Assembly (NCBI GenBank): GCA_031365725.1
Contig: JANLYQ010000074.1
Span: forward strand, 1-6,619
From: JANLYQ01 sp031365725
GTDB taxonomy: Bacteria > Actinomycetota > Actinomycetes > JACCUZ01
Direction of reading: 5' to 3'
DNA length: 6,619 nucleotides
Numbering within the stretch: position 1 is the first letter of the stretch; the number at the start of each line of letters is the position of its first letter. Shown piece after piece: positions 1-6,619 of this stretch. Made by a program: the position numbers and the translations under genes. Below the pieces are notes generated by a model. It worked only from the letters and a program-made list of their open reading frames with translations. It searched no databases and had not been told where the DNA came from.

Positions 1-370
1 CCCCTGGTGCGGGGCACCCATCAGACACACCGACCACATCACCCCCCACGCCCAAGGCGGTGCCACCAGCGCCGCCAACGGCCAAGGACTCTGCGCCGCC
101 TGCAACTACGCCAAACAAGCCCCCGGCTGGCACACCACCCCAGCCCCCGGGCCGGACGGCGCCGGCCACCGAGTCGACCTCACCACCCCCACCGGACACA
201 CCTACACCAGCCACCCACCCCCACTCCCCGGCACCAGACCACCACGCTCACCAGACACACCGCACGCACCCCAGGTACCGGACGCGCCCGACCTCCCGCG
301 CGCACCGGATGCGCCGCCCCGTCCCAGCCGGATCGACCTCTGCTTCCGGGACCATCTCGACGCCGCCTGA
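1..370 (+). CDS. HNH endonuclease (DUF222/13E12-type), C-terminal part
   Basis: This is the end of a gene that begins before the window. The first complete codon is at base 2 and the TGA stop is at 368-370, leaving 122 visible residues. They open with a compact HNH zinc-finger nuclease core: Cys at visible residue 3 (PWCG), the H-x-D-H segment around residues 9-12, GGATS at 19-23, Asn26, then C-A-A-C-N at 31-35, and K-x-A-P-G-W at 38-43. This is the classical HNH pattern found at the end of DUF222 proteins, the family called 13E12 repeat proteins in mycobacteria. After the core comes a Pro/Thr/His-rich tail (residues about 50-110) typical of that family. The N-terminal DUF222 domain is not in the window, so that assignment is inferred from the HNH signature and tail. 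Codon choice is strikingly C-rich, with CCC, CAC and ACC dominating. The cellular role of these multicopy proteins is not well established. Confidence 0.82.
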   Translation, partial: PWCGAPIRHTDHITPHAQGGATSAANGQGLCAACNYAKQAPGWHTTPAPGPDGAGHRVDLTTPTGHTYTSHPPPLPGTRPPRSPDTPHAPQVPDAPDLPRAPDAPPRPSRIDLCFRDHLDAA

Positions 371-425
371 TCAGTTAGTTGGGCCGCCGCGGGGGAGGCC
401 GTGCACATCGACCGGAGCTGTTTTG
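371..425. other. Convergent intergenic gap, weak hairpins only
   Basis: Two genes end facing each other across 55 bases. A small hairpin pairs GAGCT (415-419) with AGCTC (428-432) around a T-rich loop and runs into the stop codon of the minus-strand gene. A GGCC/GGCC pair also lies at about 382-400. Neither has a following T run, so I do not call a terminator, although the convergent layout would call for one. Confidence 0.3.
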
Positions 426-1442
426 CTAGCTCTCGTCGACCGCAGGGCCTGACGGGTCCAGCACGTCGAGCAGGTCGAGCAGGTCGAGCAGCCAGCCTGG
501 TCCGACCGTCCCGGCGCCGAGCGCGCTCACCCGGTCGCGCAGCCCGCGGTCGGCCGACACCACGACGACCGGCCCGGCGCCCACGGACCGCACGGCCGCG
601 ACCACCTCGTCGTCGCCGGAGCCGGCAGCCGCCTGGACCCGCATGGCCGGGTGGCGGGCATCGGTGCCGACCACCTTGATCTCCCCGACCTCCCCGTCGT
701 ACGCCGGTCGGTGGGCCGCCCGCGCCGCCCCCTCAAGCACGACTACCAGGGCCGGCCAGCACCGGGTCAAGGTCCGTCGAGCCGCCAGGGAGTCCGGCAG
801 GGCCGACCCCTCGATGCCGACCGCGGCGAGCGCTCGGCAACGGTCCAGCAGCCGGCCGGCGGCGCCGGACCGATCGCGCCACCAGCCGTCGGGTCGGGAG
901 CCGACCACGTTGGCTGCGTCGACAACCAGCGTCACCGGTGCCAGCAGCTCACGCAGCACCGGCCACGACCCGGCGAATCCCGGGTGCAGCGCGGGCGTGG
1001 GAGCCGTGCCGAGACCGTCCACCGGCCACCACCCCACGTCGATGCTCTCCCCGCCGGTGGCGCGCGCCCGTGCATCGACGGCGGCGGCCGCCAGCACGGT
1101 GGTGTAGGTCCAGCCGCCGTGGTCGTCGACGTACACCCCGTGCATCTCGAGGTCGGACCCGCGCAGGTCCCCTTCCTCACCCGCCTCGCGCAGGGCGCCC
1201 TGCGCGGCAGTCTCGGCTCCGTGCCGCGCGCCGCCGAGGAGCCCCCAGGTGTCGCCGTGGTGGCTCCACGCGGCCCGGTGCTGCAGCAGCACCTCGCTGC
1301 CCCCGTCATCGGCATGGGCCTGCGGTCGGTGAGCGAGCACCCCGGCCGCACCGAAGAGCCCCCAGTGCCGGTGGCCGCGTTCGCACCGGGTCCAGCCGTC
1401 GCCGTCGCCACGGTGGTCGGGTCCGGGGCGTCCAGAGGTCAC
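426..1442 (-). CDS. NUDIX hydrolase fused to NYN/PIN-like nuclease domain
   Basis: This 338-residue protein has two domains. The N-terminal half carries a NUDIX box at residues 71-93: G71, five residues, E77, seven residues, then R85-E86-A-G-E89-E90. The usual glycine near the end of the box is Asp92, but the catalytic Glu residues remain. NUDIX enzymes hydrolyse nucleoside diphosphate-linked substrates; the substrate here cannot be read from the sequence. The C-terminal half, from about residue 170, opens with VVDAANVVG (Asp175, Asn178) and later has GSGDDE (Asp277/Asp278) and SADRGLRDR (Asp298). This spacing of acids at strand ends fits a NYN/PIN-like metal-dependent RNase fold. Related NUDIX plus NYN proteins occur in actinobacteria. 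The GTG start at 1440-1442 is well fixed: an in-frame TGA lies 15 bases upstream and the next in-frame start (Val35) is inside the NUDIX fold. The gene is transcribed divergently from the M4 peptidase. No signal peptide is seen, so it is probably cytosolic. Confidence 0.85.
   Translation of the reverse strand: MTSGRPGPDHRGDGDGWTRCERGHRHWGLFGAAGVLAHRPQAHADDGGSEVLLQHRAAWSHHGDTWGLLGGARHGAETAAQGALREAGEEGDLRGSDLEMHGVYVDDHGGWTYTTVLAAAAVDARARATGGESIDVGWWPVDGLGTAPTPALHPGFAGSWPVLRELLAPVTLVVDAANVVGSRPDGWWRDRSGAAGRLLDRCRALAAVGIEGSALPDSLAARRTLTRCWPALVVVLEGAARAAHRPAYDGEVGEIKVVGTDARHPAMRVQAAAGSGDDEVVAAVRSVGAGPVVVVSADRGLRDRVSALGAGTVGPGWLLDLLDLLDVLDPSGPAVDES
465..491. repeat. Three perfect tandem copies of a 9-bp unit
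   Basis: GTCGAGCAG occurs three times in a row at 465-473, 474-482 and 483-491. On the minus strand each copy encodes Leu-Leu-Asp, giving an LLD-LLD-LLD stretch close to the C-terminus of the NUDIX-NYN protein. Nine-base units keep frame, so copy-number change would lengthen or shorten the tail without a frameshift. Confidence 0.9.
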
Positions 1443-1450
1443 CCGCGGAG

Positions 1451-1479
1451 CCTGTCAGGATCCTCTGACGCCTGACAGG
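1451..1479. promoter_or_regulatory. Perfect 9-bp inverted repeat in divergent spacer (candidate operator)
   Basis: CCTGTCAGG (1451-1459) and CCTGACAGG (1471-1479) are exact reverse complements separated by 11 bases. Each arm is also a near-palindrome, CCTG-N-CAGG, so two similar sites sit 20 bp centre to centre, about two DNA turns. Each arm ends exactly 8 bases from a start codon, of the minus-strand NUDIX-NYN gene on one side and of the M4 peptidase on the other, and each supplies AGG near the Shine-Dalgarno position. It could be a protein-binding operator acting on both genes, or an RNA hairpin that hides ribosome binding sites. The sequence shows the symmetry; the function is inference. 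Confidence 0.55.
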
Positions 1480-1487
1480 GTGGGGTC

Positions 1488-2594
1488 ATGACACTGCACG
1501 AGGTCCCGCCCCCCGGCGCTCGCCGATCCTGCTGCACGATCGTGCCGACCTATGTCCTGGAGAACATCGTCCGCCGTGGTTCGGCGGCCCAACGCGACGC
1601 CGCGCAGCGCGCCCTGAGCATCGACCCGGTGATGCGCGCCAGTCGCGAGCAGACGACGGTGCAGGTGGCCGGCCGGGTGAGGCACCCCGGTCATGACCAG
1701 CTCGACGAGCAGCCGGTCGACGCGCTCGGTCCCCAGCGGACCGTCAGCACTGCTCACGGCACCCGGGAGCTGCCGGGCACGCCGGCGCGCGCCGAGGGAG
1801 ACACGGTCAGCGGCGACGCCGCCGTCGACGAGGCCTATGACGGTCTCGGTGCGACCTACACCCTGTACCTCGACGCGTTCGACCGCCGTTCGATCGACGA
1901 CGCCGACCTGCCGCTGCCGGCGACCGTGCACTACGGCAAGGCCTACGACAACGCCTTCTGGGACGGCGAGCGCATGGTCTTCGGTGATGGCGACGGCGAG
2001 CTGTTCAACCGGTTCACCATCGCGGTCGACGTCATCGGTCACGAGCTGACCCACGGCGTGACCGCGGCGACGGTCGGGCTGACCTACCAAGGCGCATCGG
2101 GCGCGCTCAACGAGTCGGTTTCCGACGTCTTCGGCTCCATGGTCAAGCAGCAGGTGCTGGGTCAGGACGCGACCGAGGCCGACTGGCTGATCGGTGCGGG
2201 GTTGTTCACCCCCGCGGTGCAGGGTGCCGGCTTGCGGTCGATGCTCGCCCCGGGCACCGCTTACGACGACGACGTCCTTGGGCGAGACCCGCAGCCCGCG
2301 CACATGCGGGACTACGTCACGACCACCGAGGACAACGGCGGCGTGCACGTCAACTCCGGCATACCCAACAAGGCGTTCTTCCTCTCCGCGGTCGCACTCG
2401 GCGGCCGGTCGTGGGAGGGCGCGGGCAGGGTCTGGTACGACGCCTTGGTGCACGGCGACCTGCCCGCCGACTGCGACTTCGCGACCTTCGGCGTCGCCAC
2501 GGTGGACGCCGCCAAGACCCGATTCGGCGCAGCCGAGGCAGCCATGGTGCGCTCGGCCTGGGACGGCGTCGGCGTCGCCGTGCCGAGGGCTTGA
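1488..2594 (+). CDS. Protealysin-like M4 family zinc metallopeptidase
   Basis: This 368-residue endopeptidase belongs to the thermolysin (M4) family. The zinc site is complete: H185-E-L-T-H189 with the general base Glu186, and Glu209 in the N-E-S-x-S-D segment. The spacing of 24 residues from the first His to this Glu is the same as in thermolysin. The second catalytic signature D-N-G-G-V-H ends at His287, the equivalent of thermolysin His231. There is no signal peptide. The N-terminus instead has the short propeptide typical of protealysins: the segment CCTIVPTYVLENIVRRG (residues 15-31) resembles their conserved PPxxL-type motif, here with Thr for the second Pro. The peptidase domain begins near residue 105-115. 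The protein is therefore probably intracellular or exported by an unusual route, as proposed for protealysins. The ATG at 1488 is bounded by an in-frame TGA 15 bases upstream, with a G-rich ribosome site at about 1477-1485. A likely emfourin-type inhibitor gene follows after 5 bases. Confidence 0.93.
   Translation: MTLHEVPPPGARRSCCTIVPTYVLENIVRRGSAAQRDAAQRALSIDPVMRASREQTTVQVAGRVRHPGHDQLDEQPVDALGPQRTVSTAHGTRELPGTPARAEGDTVSGDAAVDEAYDGLGATYTLYLDAFDRRSIDDADLPLPATVHYGKAYDNAFWDGERMVFGDGDGELFNRFTIAVDVIGHELTHGVTAATVGLTYQGASGALNESVSDVFGSMVKQQVLGQDATEADWLIGAGLFTPAVQGAGLRSMLAPGTAYDDDVLGRDPQPAHMRDYVTTTEDNGGVHVNSGIPNKAFFLSAVALGGRSWEGAGRVWYDALVHGDLPADCDFATFGVATVDAAKTRFGAAEAAMVRSAWDGVGVAVPRA
2585..2589 (+). 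promoter_or_regulatory. Ribosome binding site deciding the inhibitor start
   Basis: GAGGG lies inside the last codons of the peptidase gene, 10 bases before the GTG at 2600. An in-frame TTG at 2591 overlaps the peptidase stop as TTGA but is only one base from this motif, so the GTG start is preferred. Confidence 0.5.
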
Positions 2595-2599
2595 CCGCC

Positions 2600-2941
2600 G
2601 TGGCCCGCATCGAGCTGGTGCGCAGCGGGGGTTTCGCGGGCCTTCGGCTGCGCAGCGCCGTAGACACCGCGACCGAGCCCGATCCCACGTGGTACGACGA
2701 TCAGCTGGCTGGTCTCGACCTTGGGGCGCTGGCTGCTCCCTCGGGCGCGCCGGCCACCAGCCCGCAACCGGACCGCTTCCTCTACGCGCTCTCGGTCGAC
2801 ACCGGCGACGGCACGGGCGGGCACCGGCTGGAGTTCGCGGAGACCGAGATGCCGATCGCGCTGGCACCGTTGATTGCGCGGCTCGAGACGAGGGCATCCC
2901 GGGGCGAGCGCTCGCCCGACGACGCCGAGACCTCGGACTGA
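2600..2941 (+). CDS. Emfourin-like M4 peptidase inhibitor
   Basis: This small acidic protein of 113 residues begins MARIELVRSGGFAGL. It contains a central PDRFLYALSV segment near residues 55-65, a further strand (HRLEFAETEMP), and a final helix, PLIARLETRA. This order (IELVRSGGFAG, then PD-R-F-Y, then a charged strand ending in E-x-x-x-P and a terminal helix) matches emfourin, the protein inhibitor of protealysin-type M4 peptidases first characterised in Serratia. The length fits that family. The gene starts 5 bases after the peptidase stop, the arrangement usually seen for peptidase-emfourin pairs, and is very likely on the same mRNA and translationally coupled. There is no signal peptide, matching the peptidase. 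A TTG start at 2591 would add three residues. The family assignment rests on motif recognition and context; inhibition of this neighbour is inferred. Confidence 0.82.
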   Translation: MARIELVRSGGFAGLRLRSAVDTATEPDPTWYDDQLAGLDLGALAAPSGAPATSPQPDRFLYALSVDTGDGTGGHRLEFAETEMPIALAPLIARLETRASRGERSPDDAETSD

Positions 2942-2945
2942 GACG

Positions 2946-3986
2946 GTGGCGCCACCCTGGTCCACCGACCTCGTCGGGCGTCTGGACACCCACGTCATCG
3001 ACTCCGTGCTCCTACGGGACAACCCCCTGGGCGACCCGGCGCAGCGCCCCCTGTGGGTCTACGTGCCGCCCGGCTACGACGACGACCCGGTCGGCCGACT
3101 GCCCAGCATCTACGTCATCCAGGGCTACACCGGTCACCTCGGCATGTGGCACAACCGCACGCCGTTCCGACCGACGTACCCCGAGGCGCTCGATGCGCTC
3201 TTCGCCGACGGGCGGACACCGCCGTGCCCGCCATGCCTGGTGGTCTTCGTCGATGCGTGGACCTCCTACGGCGGGTCGCAGTTCGTCGACTCGACCGGCA
3301 CGGGGCGCTATCACTCCTACCTGTGCGACGAGGTGGTGCCCTGGGTGGACGCGCACTACCGCACGCTTGCCTCGGCGGACTGGCGAGCCATTGCCGGCAA
3401 GTCCAGCGGCGGGTTCGGTGCGATGATCACCCCGATGCTCCGCCCGGACCTGTTCGGGCATCTGGCCACCCACGCCGGCGATGCGCTCTACGAGCACTGC
3501 TACCTGCAGGACTTCGCCCAGGCGGTGCGCTTCCTGCGGGCCTACGACGGGGACATCTGGCGCTGGTGGGCCGACTTCGCGGCCCGTGCGGCCTTCAGCC
3601 GACCCGAGGACGAGGCCCTCATCACCGCGCTTGGCTGCTCGGCCGCGTTCTCACCGGGGCCGGACGGGCGACCCGTGCTGCCGTTCGACCCCCGCACCGG
3701 GGTGGTGGTCGAGGACGTGTGGGCCCGCTGGCTGGCCTGGGACCCGGTGCGCATGGTCCCGCAGCACGCCGAGGCGCTGCGTGGGCTGAGCTCGATCTGG
3801 ATCGACGCGGGCACCGGTGACGACTACTACCTCGACCTGGGCGCCGCAGCCTTCCGTGCTGCGCTGGCCGAGGTCGGCGTCGAGGACGAGCGGGTGCACT
3901 TCGAGCTGTTCGACGCGACGCACGCCGCCATCGACTACCGCTACCCGTTGGCGGTGTCGTGGTTGGCCCGGCGAATGGCGCGATGA
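2946..3986 (+). CDS. Alpha/beta-hydrolase esterase (putative esterase, PF00756 type)
   Basis: This 346-residue protein has the esterase D/enterochelin-esterase-like fold. The core opens with LWVYVPPGYDD, followed by IYVIQGYTG and VVFVDAWTSYGG. The nucleophile elbow is G-K-S-S-G-G, with Ser153 as likely nucleophile. GTGDDYY gives Asp292 or Asp293 as the probable acid, and DATHAAIDYR gives His326 as the base, so a full triad is present. It should hydrolyse carboxylic esters or act on acyl/peptidyl substrates; the true substrate is unknown. There is no signal peptide, so it is probably cytosolic. The GTG at 2946 lies 4 bases after the inhibitor stop, which favours it over an ATG at 2874 inside the inhibitor gene; the upstream ribosome site is weak, as expected for coupled translation. 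An insertion rich in Trp and Arg (about residues 185-215, YDGDIWRWW) sits between nucleophile and acid and could form a lid. It appears to be the third gene of the peptidase operon. Confidence 0.85.
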   Translation: MAPPWSTDLVGRLDTHVIDSVLLRDNPLGDPAQRPLWVYVPPGYDDDPVGRLPSIYVIQGYTGHLGMWHNRTPFRPTYPEALDALFADGRTPPCPPCLVVFVDAWTSYGGSQFVDSTGTGRYHSYLCDEVVPWVDAHYRTLASADWRAIAGKSSGGFGAMITPMLRPDLFGHLATHAGDALYEHCYLQDFAQAVRFLRAYDGDIWRWWADFAARAAFSRPEDEALITALGCSAAFSPGPDGRPVLPFDPRTGVVVEDVWARWLAWDPVRMVPQHAEALRGLSSIWIDAGTGDDYYLDLGAAAFRAALAEVGVEDERVHFELFDATHAAIDYRYPLAVSWLARRMAR

Positions 3987-3999
3987 CGTGGTGACGTGG
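3984..3999. repeat. Tandem 8-bp duplication at the esterase stop
   Basis: TGACGTGG is repeated exactly at 3984-3991 and 3992-3999; the first copy includes the esterase stop codon. A related TGACGCCGG follows at 4008-4016. It lies upstream of the stress-protein gene and could be a binding site, or simply a recent duplication. Confidence 0.5.
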
Positions 4000-4079
4000 T
4001 GCCGCGGTGACGCCGGTGTAACGTCCGGATCCACCGGGGCCGTCGGCGTGTCACGCGCCGGAAGCGACAGGAGACGTGG
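3987..4079 (+). promoter_or_regulatory. Likely promoter and leader of the stress-repair gene pair
   Basis: This 93-base gap separates the esterase operon from the universal stress protein gene. TAACGT at 4019-4024 fits the actinobacterial minus-10 pattern TAnnnT, but no good minus-35 box is seen. CCGGTG (4013-4018) and CACCGG (4032-4037) form an inverted repeat across it. A strong ribosome site, AGGAGA, is at 4069-4074, five bases before the ATG. The gap supports a separate transcription unit; the promoter call itself is weak. Confidence 0.3.
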
Positions 4080-4490
4080 ATGACGATCGTGGTGGGCTAT
4101 GTGCCTCGCGCCGAAGGTCGTGCCGCCCTGCGTCGGGCTGCCGAGGAAGCCCTGCTCCGGTCCACCCGACTGGTGGTCATCAACTCCCACCGCGGCGGCT
4201 CCGGGCAGGACGAGGTCGACGCAGCCGAGCACGAGCGCGAGCTGGCCGACGTACGCCGACAGCTCGACGCCGAAGGCGTCGCTCACGAGGTCCGCCAGCT
4301 CGTGCGCGGCATGGACCCGGCCGAGGACCTGATCGCTGTGGCGACCGAGACCGGCGCCGACTTCATCGTCATCGGTTTACGCCGCCGGTCTCCGGTGGGC
4401 AAGCTCATCCTGGGCTCGAACGCGCAGCGCATCCTGCTCGAGGCGCCGTGCCCCGTCCTGGCCGTCAAGGCCGAGGAGTCCGAGGACTAG
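4080..4490 (+). CDS. Universal stress protein (UspA family)
   Basis: This single-domain USP of 136 residues has the usual family size. It begins TIVVGYVPRAEGRAAL, the first strand and helix of the fold, and ends with the nucleotide-binding signature: G99-L-R-R102, nine residues, then G112-S113-N, followed by the C-terminal strand PCPVLAVKA. The standard signature has a second Gly where Arg102 sits here. ATP binding is therefore plausible, because the glycine-serine end of the loop is intact. Family members are cytoplasmic, often dimeric, and accumulate under starvation, oxygen limitation or other stress; their biochemical outputs are mostly unresolved. The ATG at 4080 has a clear AGGAGA ribosome site five bases upstream. 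The stop is immediately followed by the start of the HhH-GPD gene, so the two are probably co-transcribed. Confidence 0.92.
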   Translation: MTIVVGYVPRAEGRAALRRAAEEALLRSTRLVVINSHRGGSGQDEVDAAEHERELADVRRQLDAEGVAHEVRQLVRGMDPAEDLIAVATETGADFIVIGLRRRSPVGKLILGSNAQRILLEAPCPVLAVKAEESED

Positions 4491-5060
4491 ATGGCCATCA
4501 CCGGTGACCAGGGAGCGGACGCTCTGCTGGACCGCGACCCGTTCGCCCTGCTCGCCGGCATGCTGCTCGACCAGCAGTTCCCGATGGAACGTGCCTTCGC
4601 GGGTCCAGCCAAGATCGCCGACCGGCTGGGTGTCGACCACCTGGACCCAGCGGTCGTCGCCGACCACGAGCCGCAGGCCTTTGCCGACCTGTGTGCCACC
4701 CCACCGGCGGTGCACCGCTATCCCGGCAGCATGGCGGCCCGGCTGCAAGCTCTGGCCCGGGTCGTCGTCGACGACTACGACGGGGACACTGCGGCCATCT
4801 GGGAGGGCGCTCGCTCCGGCGCCGACCTGTTGGCGCGGCTGCGCGCGCTGCCCGGCTTCGGTGAGACCAAGGCCCGGATCTTTGTGGCGCTGCTCGGTAA
4901 GCAGCGCGATGTCCGGCCGCGCGGCTGGAAGCAGGCAGCCGGTGACTACGCCCTCGCCGGGTCCTACCGTTCGGTGGCTGACGTCGTCGACGCGGCGAGC
5001 CTGGCCAAGGTACGCGCCTTCAAGCAGAAGCAGAAGGCAGCAGCGAAGTCCGGCGACTGA
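4491..5060 (+). CDS. HhH-GPD-type base excision DNA repair protein
   Basis: This 189-residue protein resembles the actinobacterial HhH-GPD family related to endonuclease III-like glycosylases. The N-terminal half has LLDQQFPMERAFAGP (residues about 26-40) followed by helices. The helix-hairpin-helix lies at about residues 115-135 and centres on L120-P-G-F-G-E-T-K, the DNA-backbone-binding hairpin. After it comes LGKQRDVRPRGW. The C-terminal four-cysteine iron-sulfur loop of EndoIII is absent; the only Cys is near residue 67 (LCATP). A canonical catalytic Lys/Asp pair is not evident to me, so glycosylase activity is inferred from the family name and the substrate is unknown. The C-terminus is Lys-rich (FKQKQKAAAKSGD), which suits DNA contact. 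The ATG at 4491 follows the stress-protein stop with no gap, and GAGGA at 4482-4486 can serve as its ribosome site. Co-expression with a stress protein would fit a damage or stress role. Confidence 0.85.
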   Translation: MAITGDQGADALLDRDPFALLAGMLLDQQFPMERAFAGPAKIADRLGVDHLDPAVVADHEPQAFADLCATPPAVHRYPGSMAARLQALARVVVDDYDGDTAAIWEGARSGADLLARLRALPGFGETKARIFVALLGKQRDVRPRGWKQAAGDYALAGSYRSVADVVDAASLAKVRAFKQKQKAAAKSGD

Positions 5061-5213
5061 CCGACCCGCCGGGGGTGGCCTCGTCTGCAGAGGTCCCCGC
5101 GCGCGTGTCACAATGATGTGTTGCGGCAGCACGGCACCCCACCACAGCCGCCGCCAACCCCCACACCACCGGCTCGGGCTGATGCGCGCCCGGACCGCGA
5201 CGAGAGGTAGTTC
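5061..5213 (+). promoter_or_regulatory. Upstream region and leader of the principal sigma factor gene
   Basis: These 153 bases hold no gene. A small bulged stem (CCGACCC with GGGTGG, 5061-5078) follows the repair gene but has no T run. Around 5105-5119 there is a locally AT-richer stretch, TGTCACAATGATGTG, whose CACAAT is a weak minus-10 candidate; I find no convincing minus-35. From 5135 to 5170 the sequence is 24 C, 9 A, 3 G and no T, so the transcript would be C-rich and unstructured. GAGAGG at 5202-5207 is the ribosome site for the GTG at 5214. Confidence 0.4.

Positions 5214-6619
<1,406 letters not shown>

Noticed and set aside
415..432. GAGCT/AGCTC hairpin as a bidirectional terminator
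   Set aside because: The stem is only five perfect pairs, there is no T run after it, and it overlaps the stop codon of the minus-strand gene.
465..491. Possible CRISPR-like or regulatory direct repeat array
   Set aside because: The units are 9 bases, contiguous without spacers, and in frame within a coding region.
651..1475. Plus-strand open frame opposite the NUDIX-NYN gene
   Set aside because: The minus-strand frame has a NUDIX box and NYN motifs; this one shows only GC-driven composition.
1455..2993. Long minus-strand open frame of 512 codons
   Set aside because: It lies opposite the M4 peptidase and inhibitor genes, which carry intact catalytic motifs. The translation is Arg/Val/Gly-rich without recognisable domains and is an effect of high GC content.
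2194..3426. Plus-strand Arg/Pro/Ser-rich frame of 410 codons overlapping three genes
   Set aside because: It is out of frame with the peptidase, inhibitor and esterase, each of which has clear motifs in its own frame.
5061..5078. Bulged GC hairpin as an intrinsic terminator after the HhH-GPD gene
   Set aside because: The stem is short and bulged and is not followed by T residues; chance formation is likely in DNA this GC-rich.
4377..5132. Minus-strand open frame of 251 codons across the stress and repair genes
   Set aside because: It is antisense to two recognisable families and lacks domain motifs or a sensible start context.

Overview
The window is very GC-rich DNA from an actinobacterium. 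The coding regions use G/C at almost every third position, GTG starts are common, and the window holds a DUF222/HNH-type ending, an actinobacterial NUDIX-NYN protein and a SigA with a long Lys/Ala/Pro-rich N-terminus. A member of the Micrococcales, perhaps Intrasporangiaceae-like, is my inference; the sequence does not prove it.

Layout: (1) Bases 1-370, plus strand: the C-terminal end of an HNH endonuclease-like protein with an extreme C bias. (2) Bases 426-1442, minus strand: a two-domain protein with a NUDIX hydrolase half and a NYN/PIN-like nuclease half. It converges on gene 1. (3) Bases 1443-1487: a 45-bp divergent spacer almost filled by a perfect 9-bp inverted repeat placed symmetrically between two start codons. 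(4) Bases 1488-3986, plus strand: a tight three-gene cluster of a protealysin-like M4 metallopeptidase without a signal peptide, a small protein matching emfourin (the proteinaceous inhibitor of protealysin-type M4 peptidases), and an alpha/beta-hydrolase esterase. The gaps are 5 and 4 bases, so one mRNA is likely. (5) Bases 4080-5060, plus strand: a universal stress protein and an HhH-GPD-type DNA repair protein, abutting with no gap. (6) Bases 5061-5213: a leader with a C-rich, G-poor tract. (7) Bases 5214 to the window end, plus strand: the principal sigma factor SigA/RpoD, open at its 3' end.

The most interesting unit is the peptidase-inhibitor-esterase cluster with its divergent NUDIX-NYN neighbour. 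The peptidase carries a short protealysin-type propeptide rather than an export signal, and its likely inhibitor is encoded immediately downstream. This looks like a controlled intracellular protease system. The peptidase-emfourin pairing is known in other bacteria. The esterase as a third member and the symmetric inverted repeat shared with the NUDIX-NYN gene are the less explained parts. The remaining genes are conserved stress, repair and housekeeping functions.
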